Assembly (NCBI GenBank): GCA_050174775.1
Contig: JBFXJP010000002.1
Span: 124,001 to 188,000, forward strand
Direction of reading: 5' to 3'
Length of the DNA: 64,000 nt
DNA from: CAYPGJ01 sp050174775
Lineage (GTDB): Bacteria; Planctomycetota; Phycisphaerae; Phycisphaerales; UBA1924
The translations under genes and the position numbers were made by a program. The notes below the pieces were generated by a model. It was not told the origin of the DNA and did not search any database. It was given only the letters and a program-made list of their open reading frames with translations. Positions 47,083 to 56,073 of this stretch are shown piece after piece (positions within the stretch are counted from its first letter, which is position 1; the number at the start of each line of letters is the position of its first letter).

Positions 47083-47178
47083 TTGGCGAACACCCGCAGG
47101 CCTCCGCTTGAGGCCGCGATTACCGTCTTTCTCCCCTCCGGACGGTCGGAGCCCTCGGGCCCGGCCGTCTTTTCTTTC
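47083..47178 (+). ncRNA. Candidate short structured RNA or leader attenuator
   Basis: From the predicted start, the transcript would contain a perfect 6-bp hairpin GGCCTC-CGCTT-GAGGCC (47099-47115) and end in a strong terminator, giving about 95 nt. No gene lies immediately upstream on this strand, so the terminator is orphaned unless it belongs to this RNA. Either an independent small RNA or a premature-termination leader of the 47.3-kb gene fits. Inference from structure and spacing only. Confidence 0.4.
47141..47178 (+). terminator. Strong intrinsic terminator with no upstream gene on its strand
   Basis: GACGGTCGG (47141-47149) and CCGGCCGTC (47161-47169), with one wobble pair, enclose an inner GCCC-TC-GGGC stem, and TTTTCTTTC follows. 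It is the only such signal in the 409-bp gap. Confidence 0.8.
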
Positions 47179-47281
47179 GTGGGGTAGGATGGGCTTGTTG
47201 CTCGCGTCGGGGCCCATCCACGCCCGATGACTTCCACCGGGCATCCCTTCAGTCCGTCCACACCCCTATCAGAAAACGAAC

Positions 47282-48073
47282 ATGATCCTGACGCTCTCGG
47301 TGGCATCCGTCGCGCGCCTGCTCTCTGCCAAGAAGGGCGGCATGTCGCTCGTGCAGTTGCCGGAGATCGCGCACGATGTGCTGGGTCTCCGGGGGCTCGT
47401 GATTCCCACGAGCGTGCTCACGGGGATCTCGCCCGCGGACGCGATGGCGTTGCGGGACGCTGCGGACAAGTCCGCGTGCCCGTGCCTGGTGCTGATCGAA
47501 TCGGACGCGCAGCCGCTCGCGGCCGAGGATGATCGTGTGGACGACGCTGTGGAGCGGATGACGAGGGTGCTGCGCGTCGCGCAGATGCTGGGGTGCAACT
47601 CGGTGGGGGTTTCGGTGGATGCGCCGGACAACGAGGACGCGTTCGAGAACGCGTCGGTGGCGCTCAAGATGATCCTGGAGCGTGCGGACCGGCTCGACAT
47701 CAACGTGCTGATCGCGCCGCACGCGGGGCTCACGGCGGACCCGGAGCGTCTGACGGACCTCATCAAGAAGGTGGGGGGGTTCCGCATCGGGACGCTGCCG
47801 GACTTTGCGGGCGCCGCGAAGGCGGGTGAACCGGAGGAGCAGCTTCGTCGCACGGCGCCGTACGCGCAGGCGGTGATCGCGTCGTCGCTGGGGTTCGACG
47901 AGAAGGGGGAGCATCAGGGGTATGACCTCGGGGCGTGCGTGAGCGCGCTGCAGGCCGTGGGCTTTGAGCAGACATTGGCGATCGAGTACCGGGGGAAGGG
48001 CGACCCGCTGGAAGGGGTTCGGTTGACTCGTCAGGCGATCGAGCGGTGTCTCGACACCGCGGCCCAGCCTTGA
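47282..48073 (+). CDS. Sugar-phosphate isomerase/epimerase-like TIM-barrel protein
   Basis: This 263-residue protein has the AP-endonuclease-2/xylose-isomerase-like TIM barrel pattern: MSLVQLPEIAHDVLGLRGLVIP at the first strands, LGCNSVGVSVDAP, LDINVLIAPHAGLTADPERLTDLIKKVGGFRIGTLPDF in the middle, and LAIEYRGKGDP at the end. The acidic and His residues of the metal site are only partly recognisable, so it may be a divergent or non-catalytic member. Start ATG at 47282 is about 100 bp after the terminator described above. Substrate unknown. Confidence 0.75.
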   Translation: MILTLSVASVARLLSAKKGGMSLVQLPEIAHDVLGLRGLVIPTSVLTGISPADAMALRDAADKSACPCLVLIESDAQPLAAEDDRVDDAVERMTRVLRVAQMLGCNSVGVSVDAPDNEDAFENASVALKMILERADRLDINVLIAPHAGLTADPERLTDLIKKVGGFRIGTLPDFAGAAKAGEPEEQLRRTAPYAQAVIASSLGFDEKGEHQGYDLGACVSALQAVGFEQTLAIEYRGKGDPLEGVRLTRQAIERCLDTAAQP

Positions 48074-48135
48074 GAAATGCGCGCAAGGTCGTGTAGGCTT
48101 GTGGCGTGGCGCCTCTCACCTCGCCGTCAGCCAGC

Positions 48136-48825
48136 ATGCCCGTCGCCCTGCCCGCCCATCTCATCGTCACGATTGACGGGCCCGCGGGGGTCGGGAAGTC
48201 GTCCGTCGCGCGGCTGGCCGCGGAGCGGATGGGGCTCGCGTTCCTCGACACGGGGGCGATGTACCGGGCGGTGACGGCGTTGGCGTTGGCGCGGCAGATC
48301 GATCCGCTGGATGAGCCGGCTGTGGCGGCCTTGGCCACCGAGGCGCATATCCGGTTCGACTGGGACGCGAAGCCGCCGGTGCTGGTGGCGTACGGTCGGG
48401 AGATGAAGGAGGAGCTGCGCACGGCGGACGTGGATGCTGCGGTGTCGGCGGTGTCGAGCCTGCCCGCGGTGCGTCGGGTGCTGGTCGGGCTGCAGCAGCG
48501 GATCGGGGAGGAGCATCCGAGGCTGCTGAGCGAAGGGCGGGATCAGGGGACGGTGGTGTTCCCGGATGCGTGCGCGAAGATCTATCTGGATGCGAGCCCG
48601 CGCGTGCGGGCCGAGCGTCGCGCCAAGCAGCTGCGCGACGCGGGGCGCGCGGCGGACCCGGCGTCGATCGAGCGCGAGCTGATGGAGCGCGATCGGCTGG
48701 ATTCGACGCGTGAGGTGGGGCCGCTGCGGTGTCCGCCCGACGCGATCCGGCTGGACACGAGCGGGTTGTCGCGCGAGCAGGTGATCGACGAGATCGTGCG
48801 CATCGTGCACGGAGCGATCGGCTGA
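48136..48825 (+). CDS. cmk: Cytidylate kinase
   Basis: Cmk phosphorylates CMP and dCMP. The 229-residue protein has a P-loop IDGPAGVGKSS, followed by LDTGAMYRAVTALAL, which places the phosphate acceptor site, and a late EGRDQGTVVFPDA (the usual GRDIGTVVFPDA) and LDASPRVRAERRAKQL. The start is either ATG 48136 or GTG 48106; the former gives the usual short N-terminus before the P-loop. The stop is 8 bp before the plsC start, so both may share a message. Confidence 0.93.
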   Translation: MPVALPAHLIVTIDGPAGVGKSSVARLAAERMGLAFLDTGAMYRAVTALALARQIDPLDEPAVAALATEAHIRFDWDAKPPVLVAYGREMKEELRTADVDAAVSAVSSLPAVRRVLVGLQQRIGEEHPRLLSEGRDQGTVVFPDACAKIYLDASPRVRAERRAKQLRDAGRAADPASIERELMERDRLDSTREVGPLRCPPDAIRLDTSGLSREQVIDEIVRIVHGAIG

Positions 48826-48833
48826 TCACCCCG

Positions 48834-49532
48834 ATGTCGCGCACGGCCGTCACAACCTCGAGCGAGCCGAGCGTGGTTCCGGCGAAGCCCGGTTGGTTTT
48901 ATTGGTTTGCGTGGTGGGTGGTGCAGGTCGTGATGCTGCTCGCGTTCCGGCTGCGGACGCACCACGTGGGGCGCATCCCGCGTCAGGGGCCGGTGCTGCT
49001 CGTGGCGAATCACCAGTCGCATCTTGATCCGCCGATCGTCGGGCTGTGCGTGCGGAGCCGGCCGGTGCGGTTTGTCGCGCGTGCGTCGCTGTTTCGAAAC
49101 CGGTGCTTCGGTCCGCTGATCCGCGCGCTGGGGGCGATCCCGCTGCGTGACAAGGAGGGGGATCTGGGCGCCGTGCGGGCCGCGCTCGCGTGTCTGGATG
49201 AGGGCTCGCCGATCGTGGTGTTTCCGGAGGGGTCGCGCACGCGAGACGGGAGTATCGGGGAGTTCAAGCGCGGGGCGGTGTTGCTCTTGAAGCGTGTGCG
49301 TTGCCCGATCGTGCCGATCGGGATCGAGGGGGCGTACGACGCGTGGCCGAGACAACGCGGATTGCCCAGGGTGTGGGGGACGCGGATCGTGGCGGTGGTG
49401 GGGGAGCCGATCGAGGCCGAGGACCTGCTGCGCGAGGGCGCGGAGGCGGCGCTGACGAGGCTGGAGAATGAGGTGTGCGTATTGCACGCGGAAGCGCGGC
49501 GCAGACGGCGCGGCTCACCGTCGATGGAGTGA
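48834..49532 (+). CDS. plsC: 1-acyl-sn-glycerol-3-phosphate acyltransferase
   Basis: PlsC adds the second acyl chain during phosphatidic acid synthesis at the inner membrane. The 232-residue protein has one N-terminal hydrophobic helix (about 21-40), the catalytic HX4D motif His60/Asp65 in VANHQSHLDPP and the FPEGSRTRDG acyltransferase block. IVPIGIEGAYDAWPR completes the substrate pocket. It ends in a basic tail. ATG at 48834 follows the cmk stop closely. Confidence 0.92.
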   Translation: MSRTAVTTSSEPSVVPAKPGWFYWFAWWVVQVVMLLAFRLRTHHVGRIPRQGPVLLVANHQSHLDPPIVGLCVRSRPVRFVARASLFRNRCFGPLIRALGAIPLRDKEGDLGAVRAALACLDEGSPIVVFPEGSRTRDGSIGEFKRGAVLLLKRVRCPIVPIGIEGAYDAWPRQRGLPRVWGTRIVAVVGEPIEAEDLLREGAEAALTRLENEVCVLHAEARRRRRGSPSME

Positions 49533-49548
49533 GTTGCACGGGGCGGGT

Positions 49549-52527
49549 TTACTTGACCCCGACTGCCTCGGCGTCACGGTCGCTGAGCATCCCGCCGTCC
49601 GAACGCTCCTTGACGGTGCCGTCGCGCTTCCACGAGCGTTCGCAGCGCGGCTCGGCGCGGAGATCGGTGACTGTCGCGCTCGAGGTGGAAGCATCGACGT
49701 TCACGCGGCTGACGCCGAGGAGATCGGCGAGGTCGCGCGCGTCGAACGTTGAGAGGGCTCGGTCGGGGTCGGGAAGCGTGACGCCCGCGTCGAGGGGGTT
49801 CTCGACGCCACCTTCGCGCTTGCGCTCGGCTTCGAGGGCGAGCAGGCCCGCGTCGCGCGCGTCGAGCGCGCGGGGCCAGGCCTTATCGGCACGGACGCCG
49901 GTGGGTTGGCCGAAGGTTTCGAGGTGGACGCTGGTCTCGGGGCGATCGTCCTGCTTCGCGATGCCGAGGAGCGCGCGGTAGGCCTCGTCGGCGGTGTGGG
50001 GGAGGACGGGGGCGAGGAGTTTGCAGAGGCCTTGCGTGATCGTTCGGAGCGCGCGCTGGGATTGGCGGCGGCGTGGGGAATCGGGCCGGTCGCAGTAGAG
50101 GCGGTCCTTGACCACGGCGAGATAGACGGAGGAGAGCGTGTCGTTGCAGAAGTCGTAGATGGCTTGGGAGGCCTCGCGGAAGTCGTACTCCCCGTACGCG
50201 CGCCGCACGCGCTCGTGGAGGTGATCAAACTCTGAGAGCGCCCATGCGTCGATGCTCGTCGGCGCGGGTGAACCGCCCGCGTCGTTCGCGGGCAGATCGG
50301 CGAGATTGCTGAGCATGAAGCGGAGCGTGTTGCGGACCTTGCGGTATGCCTCGCCCGCGGTCTTGAAAAACTCGAGGTCGGCCTTGATGTCGCTTTCGTA
50401 CGCGAGGCTGGCGACCCACCAGCGGCAGACGTCGGCGCCGAACTCCTTGAGGAGGTCTTCGACGTTGAGGGTGTTGCCGAGGCTTTTGCTCATCTTTCGG
50501 CCGTCGCGGTCGACGATGAAGCCGTGAGTGAGAAGGGTGCGGTAGGGGGGACGGCCCTTGGCGCCGAGCCCGCAGAGGAGGCTGGACTGGAACCAGCCGC
50601 GGTGCTGGTCGGAGCCTTCGAGGTAGAGATCGACGGGGAAGCCGATGTCGCGCTCGACCATGACCGACCACCAGGAGGAGCCGGACTCGAACCAGACGTC
50701 GAAGATGTCGGAGGCCTTTTCGAGGCGCGAGAGATCGATGTTCTTCGGGGCATCGGGGTCGGAGGCGAGGTTGTAGTGCGCGAGGATGTCGGTGGGGGAG
50801 GCCTGGAACCAGACGTCGGAGCCCTTCTCGCGGACGGTCTTGGCGACCGCGCGCACGCTGGACGGGGTGAGCAGCGTGGTGATCGAACCATCCGATTCGC
50901 GCTGGAAGAACGCGGGGATGGGGAGGCCCCAGGCGCGCTGGCGCGAGATGCACCAGTCGGGCCGGCTCTCGAGCATGCCGCGGAGGCGGTTGCGGCCCCA
51001 CTCGGGGACGAACCCGATGTCCTTCGAAGCGAAGTCGAGCCCGAGCCGACGCAGAGACTTGTCCTCGCGCTTCGTGGGGCGGTCGACGCCGATGAACCAC
51101 TGCTCCGTCGCGCGGAAGATGACGGGCGTCTTGCTGCGCCAGTCGTGCGGGTAGGAGTGCGTGAACATGTGGTGGTGGAAGAGGTGGCCGCTGTTGCGGA
51201 GGTGACCGGTGACGCTGGTGTTGGCGTCCCACACGCTCATGCCCTGGAGCCAGTCGGGCGCGGTGGCGTCGTACGTGCCGTCCTCGCGCACGGGGCAGTA
51301 GATGGGGATCCTCTCGCGCAGGCCGGTCTGGTAGTCCTCGACACCGTGACCCGGCGCGGTGTGCACGAGGCCCGTGCCGTCCTCGAGGGTGACGTACTCT
51401 GCGGAGACGATGCGGTGCAGCGCGTCCGGCTCGGCGTCGATAGATGCGGCGAGCGCGGCGCCGTCCACGAAGGGATGGCGGTAGGTGAGGCCGACGAGTT
51501 TCGAGCCGGTGGTGGTGGCGAGGATCTTTGCCTCTTCGCACTTGCCGATCTTGGCGACCTTCTCGACGAGGTCTTTGGCGAGCACGGTCACGGCGCCGTC
51601 CATGCGCACGAGCGCGTACTCGAACGCGGGGTTCACTGCGATGGCGAGGTTGGCGGGGAGCGTCCAGGGAGTGGTCGTCCAGATCATGAACGAGGGGCGC
51701 ACGGTGGGGCGCCCGCCCGGGAACTCGTGGCCTGAGGCGTCCTGCTCCTCGCTGTCTTCAGCGGGCGCGGGGGGAAGGCCGAAGGCGTCGTAGACGGCGT
51801 CGGGGTCCGCGGCCTCGAAGTCGACGTAGACAGAGGGGTCTTCACGGTCCTCGTACTCGAGTTCGGCTTCGGCGAGCGCGGTCTGGTTTGCGATGGACCA
51901 ATGCACGGGCTTGCGCTGGCGGAAGATGAGACCCTGTTCGACGAGGATGGCGAAGAGTTCGAGCGTTGCGCCTTCGAAGGCCGGGAGCATGGTGAGGTAC
52001 GGGTGCTCGTAGTCGGCGAGTGTGAGCAGGCGCTGCATCTGCCCGGCCTGGAGCTTCACGTACTTCTCGGCGTACTTCTGGCACTCTCGTCGGACGGCCA
52101 TGCGTCGCGCGTCGGGCGCGAGCGCGGCGATCTTGTCCATCTTCTTGGAGGTGACGAGGTCGGTGACGACCTTGGCTTCGATGGGCAGGCCGTGGCAGTC
52201 CCAGCCCGGGACGTAGAGGCAGTCTCGTCCCTCCATGTTCTGGACGCGGACGACCATGTCCTTGAGGGTTTTGTTCAGAAGATGGCCGAGGTGGATGTCG
52301 CCGTTGGCGTAGGGGGGGCCGTCGTGGAAGACGAAGGCGGGCGAGCCGGCGCGCGCGGCGCGGATGCGTGCATGGAGGTCAGCCGCGGCCCACCGTTTGA
52401 GGGACGAGGGCTCGTTCTGTACGAGGCTCGCCTTCATGGGGAAGGAGGTGCGCGGGAGGTTGAGCGTGCTCTTGTAGTCACGCGCCTTGCCCGGATGGGC
52501 GGGCTCGGTGGGTGCTGTGTGGGTCAT
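49549..52527 (-). CDS. ileS: Isoleucyl-tRNA synthetase (C-terminal zinc finger degenerate)
   Basis: This class I synthetase, 992 residues, has the HIGH motif as HLGH at 79-82 in PPYANGDIHLGH, the binding-site motif GWDCHGLPIEAKVV, a large editing domain (about 200-420, including TTPWTLPANLAIAVNP) and KMSKS at 678-682. The anticodon-binding region follows. The C-terminal zinc finger, normally two CxRC-type pairs, here reads CERSW and LSDRDAEAV, so three of four cysteines are gone. The start was set at the ATG 52527, shortly before PGKARDYKSTL; a longer start at 52590 has no similarity. It is convergent with plsC. Confidence 0.96.
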   Translation of the reverse strand: MTHTAPTEPAHPGKARDYKSTLNLPRTSFPMKASLVQNEPSSLKRWAAADLHARIRAARAGSPAFVFHDGPPYANGDIHLGHLLNKTLKDMVVRVQNMEGRDCLYVPGWDCHGLPIEAKVVTDLVTSKKMDKIAALAPDARRMAVRRECQKYAEKYVKLQAGQMQRLLTLADYEHPYLTMLPAFEGATLELFAILVEQGLIFRQRKPVHWSIANQTALAEAELEYEDREDPSVYVDFEAADPDAVYDAFGLPPAPAEDSEEQDASGHEFPGGRPTVRPSFMIWTTTPWTLPANLAIAVNPAFEYALVRMDGAVTVLAKDLVEKVAKIGKCEEAKILATTTGSKLVGLTYRHPFVDGAALAASIDAEPDALHRIVSAEYVTLEDGTGLVHTAPGHGVEDYQTGLRERIPIYCPVREDGTYDATAPDWLQGMSVWDANTSVTGHLRNSGHLFHHHMFTHSYPHDWRSKTPVIFRATEQWFIGVDRPTKREDKSLRRLGLDFASKDIGFVPEWGRNRLRGMLESRPDWCISRQRAWGLPIPAFFQRESDGSITTLLTPSSVRAVAKTVREKGSDVWFQASPTDILAHYNLASDPDAPKNIDLSRLEKASDIFDVWFESGSSWWSVMVERDIGFPVDLYLEGSDQHRGWFQSSLLCGLGAKGRPPYRTLLTHGFIVDRDGRKMSKSLGNTLNVEDLLKEFGADVCRWWVASLAYESDIKADLEFFKTAGEAYRKVRNTLRFMLSNLADLPANDAGGSPAPTSIDAWALSEFDHLHERVRRAYGEYDFREASQAIYDFCNDTLSSVYLAVVKDRLYCDRPDSPRRRQSQRALRTITQGLCKLLAPVLPHTADEAYRALLGIAKQDDRPETSVHLETFGQPTGVRADKAWPRALDARDAGLLALEAERKREGGVENPLDAGVTLPDPDRALSTFDARDLADLLGVSRVNVDASTSSATVTDLRAEPRCERSWKRDGTVKERSDGGMLSDRDAEAVGVK

Positions 52528-52660
52528 GGGCGGGGTGTGGCTGGCGTGGAGCGTGGCCCGCTTCCGCACGGGCGCATCGAACAGGGCCACGATGGTAGGG
52601 GGTCCCCGGTCGGGACGCAGATCGGCGATGCGGCGCTCGTGGGCGCCGGCCTGCGTGGAT

Positions 52661-53206
52661 TCAGGAGTGCTCGAAGATCGACTGTGTCCGCAGCACCAGC
52701 CCGCCTGCTGAGATCAGGTGGTAGGACTGGGCGTGGATCTCCTTGCGGTAGCGCTGGACGTCGAGGAAGGAGAGGCACTTGCCGCCGTCGGCGTCGGTCC
52801 ACAGGTGGGCCGCGGCGTCGACCTCGCGCGCGAAGTCGAGGAGTTCGTCGTAGGTGGCGTTGTAGAGATTCTCGCTGAGCGTTTCGGTCTGGACGGTGCT
52901 CATGTACTTCATGCGCTCGCCGAAGGCGTGCTCGAAGTCGCGCTCGCCGGCGCAGGGGAAGGCCGCGGCGACGCCGCGCTCGGGGAGCCCGCTTTCCTGC
53001 TCGGTGACGAGCTCGCTGGCGCAGTGCCCGTCGTGCTGGAAGCGCATGACGTGGGAGCCGGGCATGACCCAGCCCTCGAACTCGTAGGCGCCGTAGACCA
53101 CCGTGATGCGGTTGCGCACCTTGAACAACTCTGGGTGCAAGGAGCGCTTGTACAGCACCAGCCTGTACGCCTGCAGAAGATTCGTCGCTTTCGTGGACGC
53201 GCTCAT
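52661..53206 (-). CDS. Conserved hypothetical protein
   Basis: This 181-residue protein has no recognised family or signal peptide. It starts MSASTKATNLLQAYRLVLYK, has a central segment YGAYEFEGWVMPGSHVMRFQHDGHCASELVT and a helical C-terminal part with YDELLDFAREVDAAAHLWTD. The gene sits 133 bp upstream of ileS on the same strand. The G/C skew of the window changes just beyond its start. Function unknown. Confidence 0.6.
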   Translation of the reverse strand: MSASTKATNLLQAYRLVLYKRSLHPELFKVRNRITVVYGAYEFEGWVMPGSHVMRFQHDGHCASELVTEQESGLPERGVAAAFPCAGERDFEHAFGERMKYMSTVQTETLSENLYNATYDELLDFAREVDAAAHLWTDADGGKCLSFLDVQRYRKEIHAQSYHLISAGGLVLRTQSIFEHS

Positions 53207-53419
53207 CGACTCTTCCTTGCGTCTAAGCGGCTCAACGCTTCACTGCGCCGCGCTGCGTTAGGGGGCGAGTGTATGCCTGTTCGTCGGCCAGGCAAGCCTT
53301 TTCCCCCTGAAAAATCAGGGTGATCTGGGCGAACGCCCGATGAAACACGCAGGGTTTGCGCTTGACTTGTGCGCAACGCAACTCCGTGTTCGAACGATCG
53401 CAGACACGCCCCGCGCGCT

Positions 53420-55276
53420 ATGAGACTGTCACCCAAGAACTTCCGTGATCGGCAACACCCGAACGAGCGGGAGGACATCCCCGTTTCGGACGCTCGATCG
53501 TCCGCGGACGTCATCGCCGACGCGCGCGAGCAGCTCGCTCGCGCCGCGCGACTCCGCAGGGCGCCCGCCAGGGCCGAGGCGCTCGTCGCGGTCGCCCGCC
53601 ACATCGCCACCCTCCCGGCGTCTGCACGCGAGGAATTCGCCCGCGTGGCGGGGCTCGAACTCACCGGGATCGTGGAAAAACTGTCCAATTCAGCCACCAC
53701 CGCCGACCGCAAAGCTGCGGCCGCCTGCATCTCACTCCGTCCGCACTCGCTCCTCTTTCCCCTTCTTGCCACTCTCATACGCGACCCCGCCGCAGAGGTT
53801 CGCGCAGAGGCCGACACCGCCCTGCTCTCCATTGCACAGGCTCTTCTCCATCCCCCCCAGACTTCGCAAGATCCCGAACTCCTGGCGGGGTTCGACCGCT
53901 GCCTGGCCGAAGCCGTGCGGGACTACCCCGACCACCGATTGAAGGGGGTCATAGATGCCGCTCTGCTGCACGCAGGCCAACCAGGACCGGCCCTCAGGGC
54001 CATCCTCGCTGACGGTGCCCAGCCAGCCCATCTGCCCCTTCGGGCGGTCCTGCGGAAGGCTGAGAGCCCGGAGGCCCTCTCCACGGCACTCGTCCTGCTC
54101 GCCAATCCCTCCCTGGCCTCTGCTGCAGCTGAGGCCCTTTCCCGCCCAACAGCTGCTGCGACCCCCAACACCGCGTGGACCCACTGGCCCCTCTTGGTCC
54201 ACCCCACGCGTCGGCATCATCTCCGCTCGATTGTCGCCCGGTCATCCCGCGAATCCGCGCTTCCCACAATGGACACCCTCTCCGGGCTCTCCGACGACGC
54301 ACGGCTGGGGGCCGTGCGCTGGGCGCTCGAGACCTGTCGCAGCGAAGACCGTCTGGTCACGCAGCTCGCGGACTTCCTGACCGACCCGAGCCCACGCGTC
54401 AGGCTGGCCGTGGTGCACGCGCTCTCATCCTCCGCGCGCACACCCTCGGCCAACGCGCTGCTCCGTGATTTCTCCTTCGACCAGGATGCGAGCATTGCGC
54501 GCGCTGCCACGATCGCGCTCTCGGCGCCGCGGATCGAGGTCTCCGCACGCTGGACTGAGGCCATCGCGCGATCCCCGCACGCCGGGGTGCGACACGCCGC
54601 GGCGGCGCTCACGCTGTCCGGCAGCGACGTGCTGGCATCGCCCGTCGCGGCCCGCGCCGCGCTCGCGCGCGACCACGCGGCCACGCTCGATCTGCTTCGT
54701 CGCGCCATCTCCACCGGCTCGCGCCGACTGCTCGCGGTGCAGGCCGCTCGCCGGCTCGGGCTGGCGCGCCAGACCGAACTCGAGCTCCTGGCCGCGGCTT
54801 CCGAGCCTGGGGATCACCGTCTCGTGGCGAGCGCGGCGATCGCCCTCGCGGACGCGGGCACGCCGAGCGCGCTCCACGCCGTCTCGCGCCTCGTCGCGCA
54901 CTCCGACGCGCGCGTGCGCGCGAACGCGATCGAGGCGGTGGCCGGGCTCGACCCGGCGTCTCCGCTGATCGAGCCCAAGTTGCTCGACGCGCACCCGCGC
55001 ACGCGGGCGAACGCGATCCTGGCTGCGCTGCGTGATCCGCCGCAGCGCGCCCGGGCTCTCGAGTCTCTGCTGGCTTCGCTCTCCGATCAGCGTTCGGGCA
55101 TCCGTCTCTCCGCGCTGTGGGCCGTGGAACGCGCCGCGCCGCCAGAGGCCGCGAACCACGTCGCGACGATCGCGGCGGATGCCCCTCCCGGGCCCGAGCG
55201 CACCCGAGCTCGGCGCGCCGCGCGCAGGCTCCTCGCCTCCATGCGCGAAGCCCCCAAGCTCAAGCTCACGGCCTGA
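53420..55276 (+). CDS. HEAT-repeat protein
   Basis: This 618-residue soluble protein consists almost entirely of helical repeats of about 35-40 residues (for example DPAAEVRAEADTALLSIAQ, DPSPRVRLAVVHALSSSA, DARVRANAIEAVAGLDP), each with the D/P-x-VR pattern of HEAT repeats. HEAT proteins usually bind other proteins or act as scaffolds. No membrane helix or catalytic motif is visible. The codon at 53420 was used because the upstream in-frame residues have no pattern. Binding partner unknown. Confidence 0.8.
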   Translation: MRLSPKNFRDRQHPNEREDIPVSDARSSADVIADAREQLARAARLRRAPARAEALVAVARHIATLPASAREEFARVAGLELTGIVEKLSNSATTADRKAAAACISLRPHSLLFPLLATLIRDPAAEVRAEADTALLSIAQALLHPPQTSQDPELLAGFDRCLAEAVRDYPDHRLKGVIDAALLHAGQPGPALRAILADGAQPAHLPLRAVLRKAESPEALSTALVLLANPSLASAAAEALSRPTAAATPNTAWTHWPLLVHPTRRHHLRSIVARSSRESALPTMDTLSGLSDDARLGAVRWALETCRSEDRLVTQLADFLTDPSPRVRLAVVHALSSSARTPSANALLRDFSFDQDASIARAATIALSAPRIEVSARWTEAIARSPHAGVRHAAAALTLSGSDVLASPVAARAALARDHAATLDLLRRAISTGSRRLLAVQAARRLGLARQTELELLAAASEPGDHRLVASAAIALADAGTPSALHAVSRLVAHSDARVRANAIEAVAGLDPASPLIEPKLLDAHPRTRANAILAALRDPPQRARALESLLASLSDQRSGIRLSALWAVERAAPPEAANHVATIAADAPPGPERTRARRAARRLLASMREAPKLKLTA

Positions 55277-55294
55277 GCAAGGCGCAACGCCTGC

Positions 55295-56047
55295 TCAATC
55301 CCTTGGGGCAGGACCGGTGCTTCGCACCCATCCCTCTTCCCCGCGCAGCCGTCGGGCCACGTCGATGACGAAGCGCCATTCCTGTGTGATCGTGAGGTGG
55401 CTCATCACGCGCGGGCCTTCGAGCCACAAAGGGTCCATGCCCCAGGGCGCCGCGTTCGTGGCGCCGACCATGCCGTCGCGCGTGCGCGCGTAGGGGATCA
55501 CGAGCATCTCGGAGGCGCGAAGCGCCTCGTCGAGACGTTCGAGGAACGGAGAGCCGGGGCGCATCGAGCGGGCCGCGCCGTCCGGAGCCGCAAGGCGCGC
55601 GAGCCGCGCGCCCCGGTGGGGCGTAGCGAGCGTGAAGAGACGGCGCACACGCACGCGCTTCGCGCGCTCTCCCCATCGACCGAACAGCCCCGCCTCGACG
55701 GTGCGCCCGACGAGACCGCCCATCGACACCCCGACCACGTCGACCTCGCGCGTCCGATCGTCCTCACCGGCGCCGAACGCACGCTCGATCTCGCGCGCCG
55801 CGCGTCCGGCCGCCTCCTCCACGCGCGAGGCGCGCAGGAACGACAGCGCGACAAAGTCCGTGCGATTCCCGCTCGTGAGTGCGCAGAGGCGATCCGCCAA
55901 GGCGCGTGCGGAGATGTGCGGCGTGCGCCATCCGCCCAGCACAGCCACAGGACGTTCGAGCGGACAAGGATGATCGCGCAGGCGTGCGGCCTCCTCGCGC
56001 TCGTCGCGCGATGCGCCCACCATCGGCCACACCAGCGGTCCAGACAT
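55295..56047 (-). CDS. Alpha/beta-hydrolase (lipase/esterase-like)
   Basis: This 250-residue protein has the nucleophile-elbow GVSMGG with Ser108, preceded by a hydrophobic strand (VDVVGVSMGG), and RLFTLATPHRGARLARLA, a pattern seen in lipase-like (PGAP1/palmitoyl-esterase-like) hydrolases. A late His-containing segment (SHLTITQEW) could supply the catalytic His. There is no signal peptide. The substrate is unknown. It is convergent with the HEAT-repeat gene across 18 bp. Confidence 0.75.
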   Translation of the reverse strand: MSGPLVWPMVGASRDEREEAARLRDHPCPLERPVAVLGGWRTPHISARALADRLCALTSGNRTDFVALSFLRASRVEEAAGRAAREIERAFGAGEDDRTREVDVVGVSMGGLVGRTVEAGLFGRWGERAKRVRVRRLFTLATPHRGARLARLAAPDGAARSMRPGSPFLERLDEALRASEMLVIPYARTRDGMVGATNAAPWGMDPLWLEGPRVMSHLTITQEWRFVIDVARRLRGEEGWVRSTGPAPRD

Positions 56048-56073
56048 GCCCCGATGCTACCGGGCGCGAACGC

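Larger units (their letters stand above)
46873..47281. other. Divergent intergenic region between gcvH and the 47.3-kb gene
   Basis: 409 bp. It holds the gcvH promoter region on the bottom strand (no clear glycine-riboswitch motif seen) and, on the top strand, a promoter-like pair and a terminator that together could define a short RNA or an attenuator (listed separately). No protein gene was seen. Confidence 0.6.

Noticed and set aside
52528..52590. Longer IleS start at 52590
   Set aside because: The extra 21 residues have no similarity and the ATG at 52527 precedes the conserved N-terminus.
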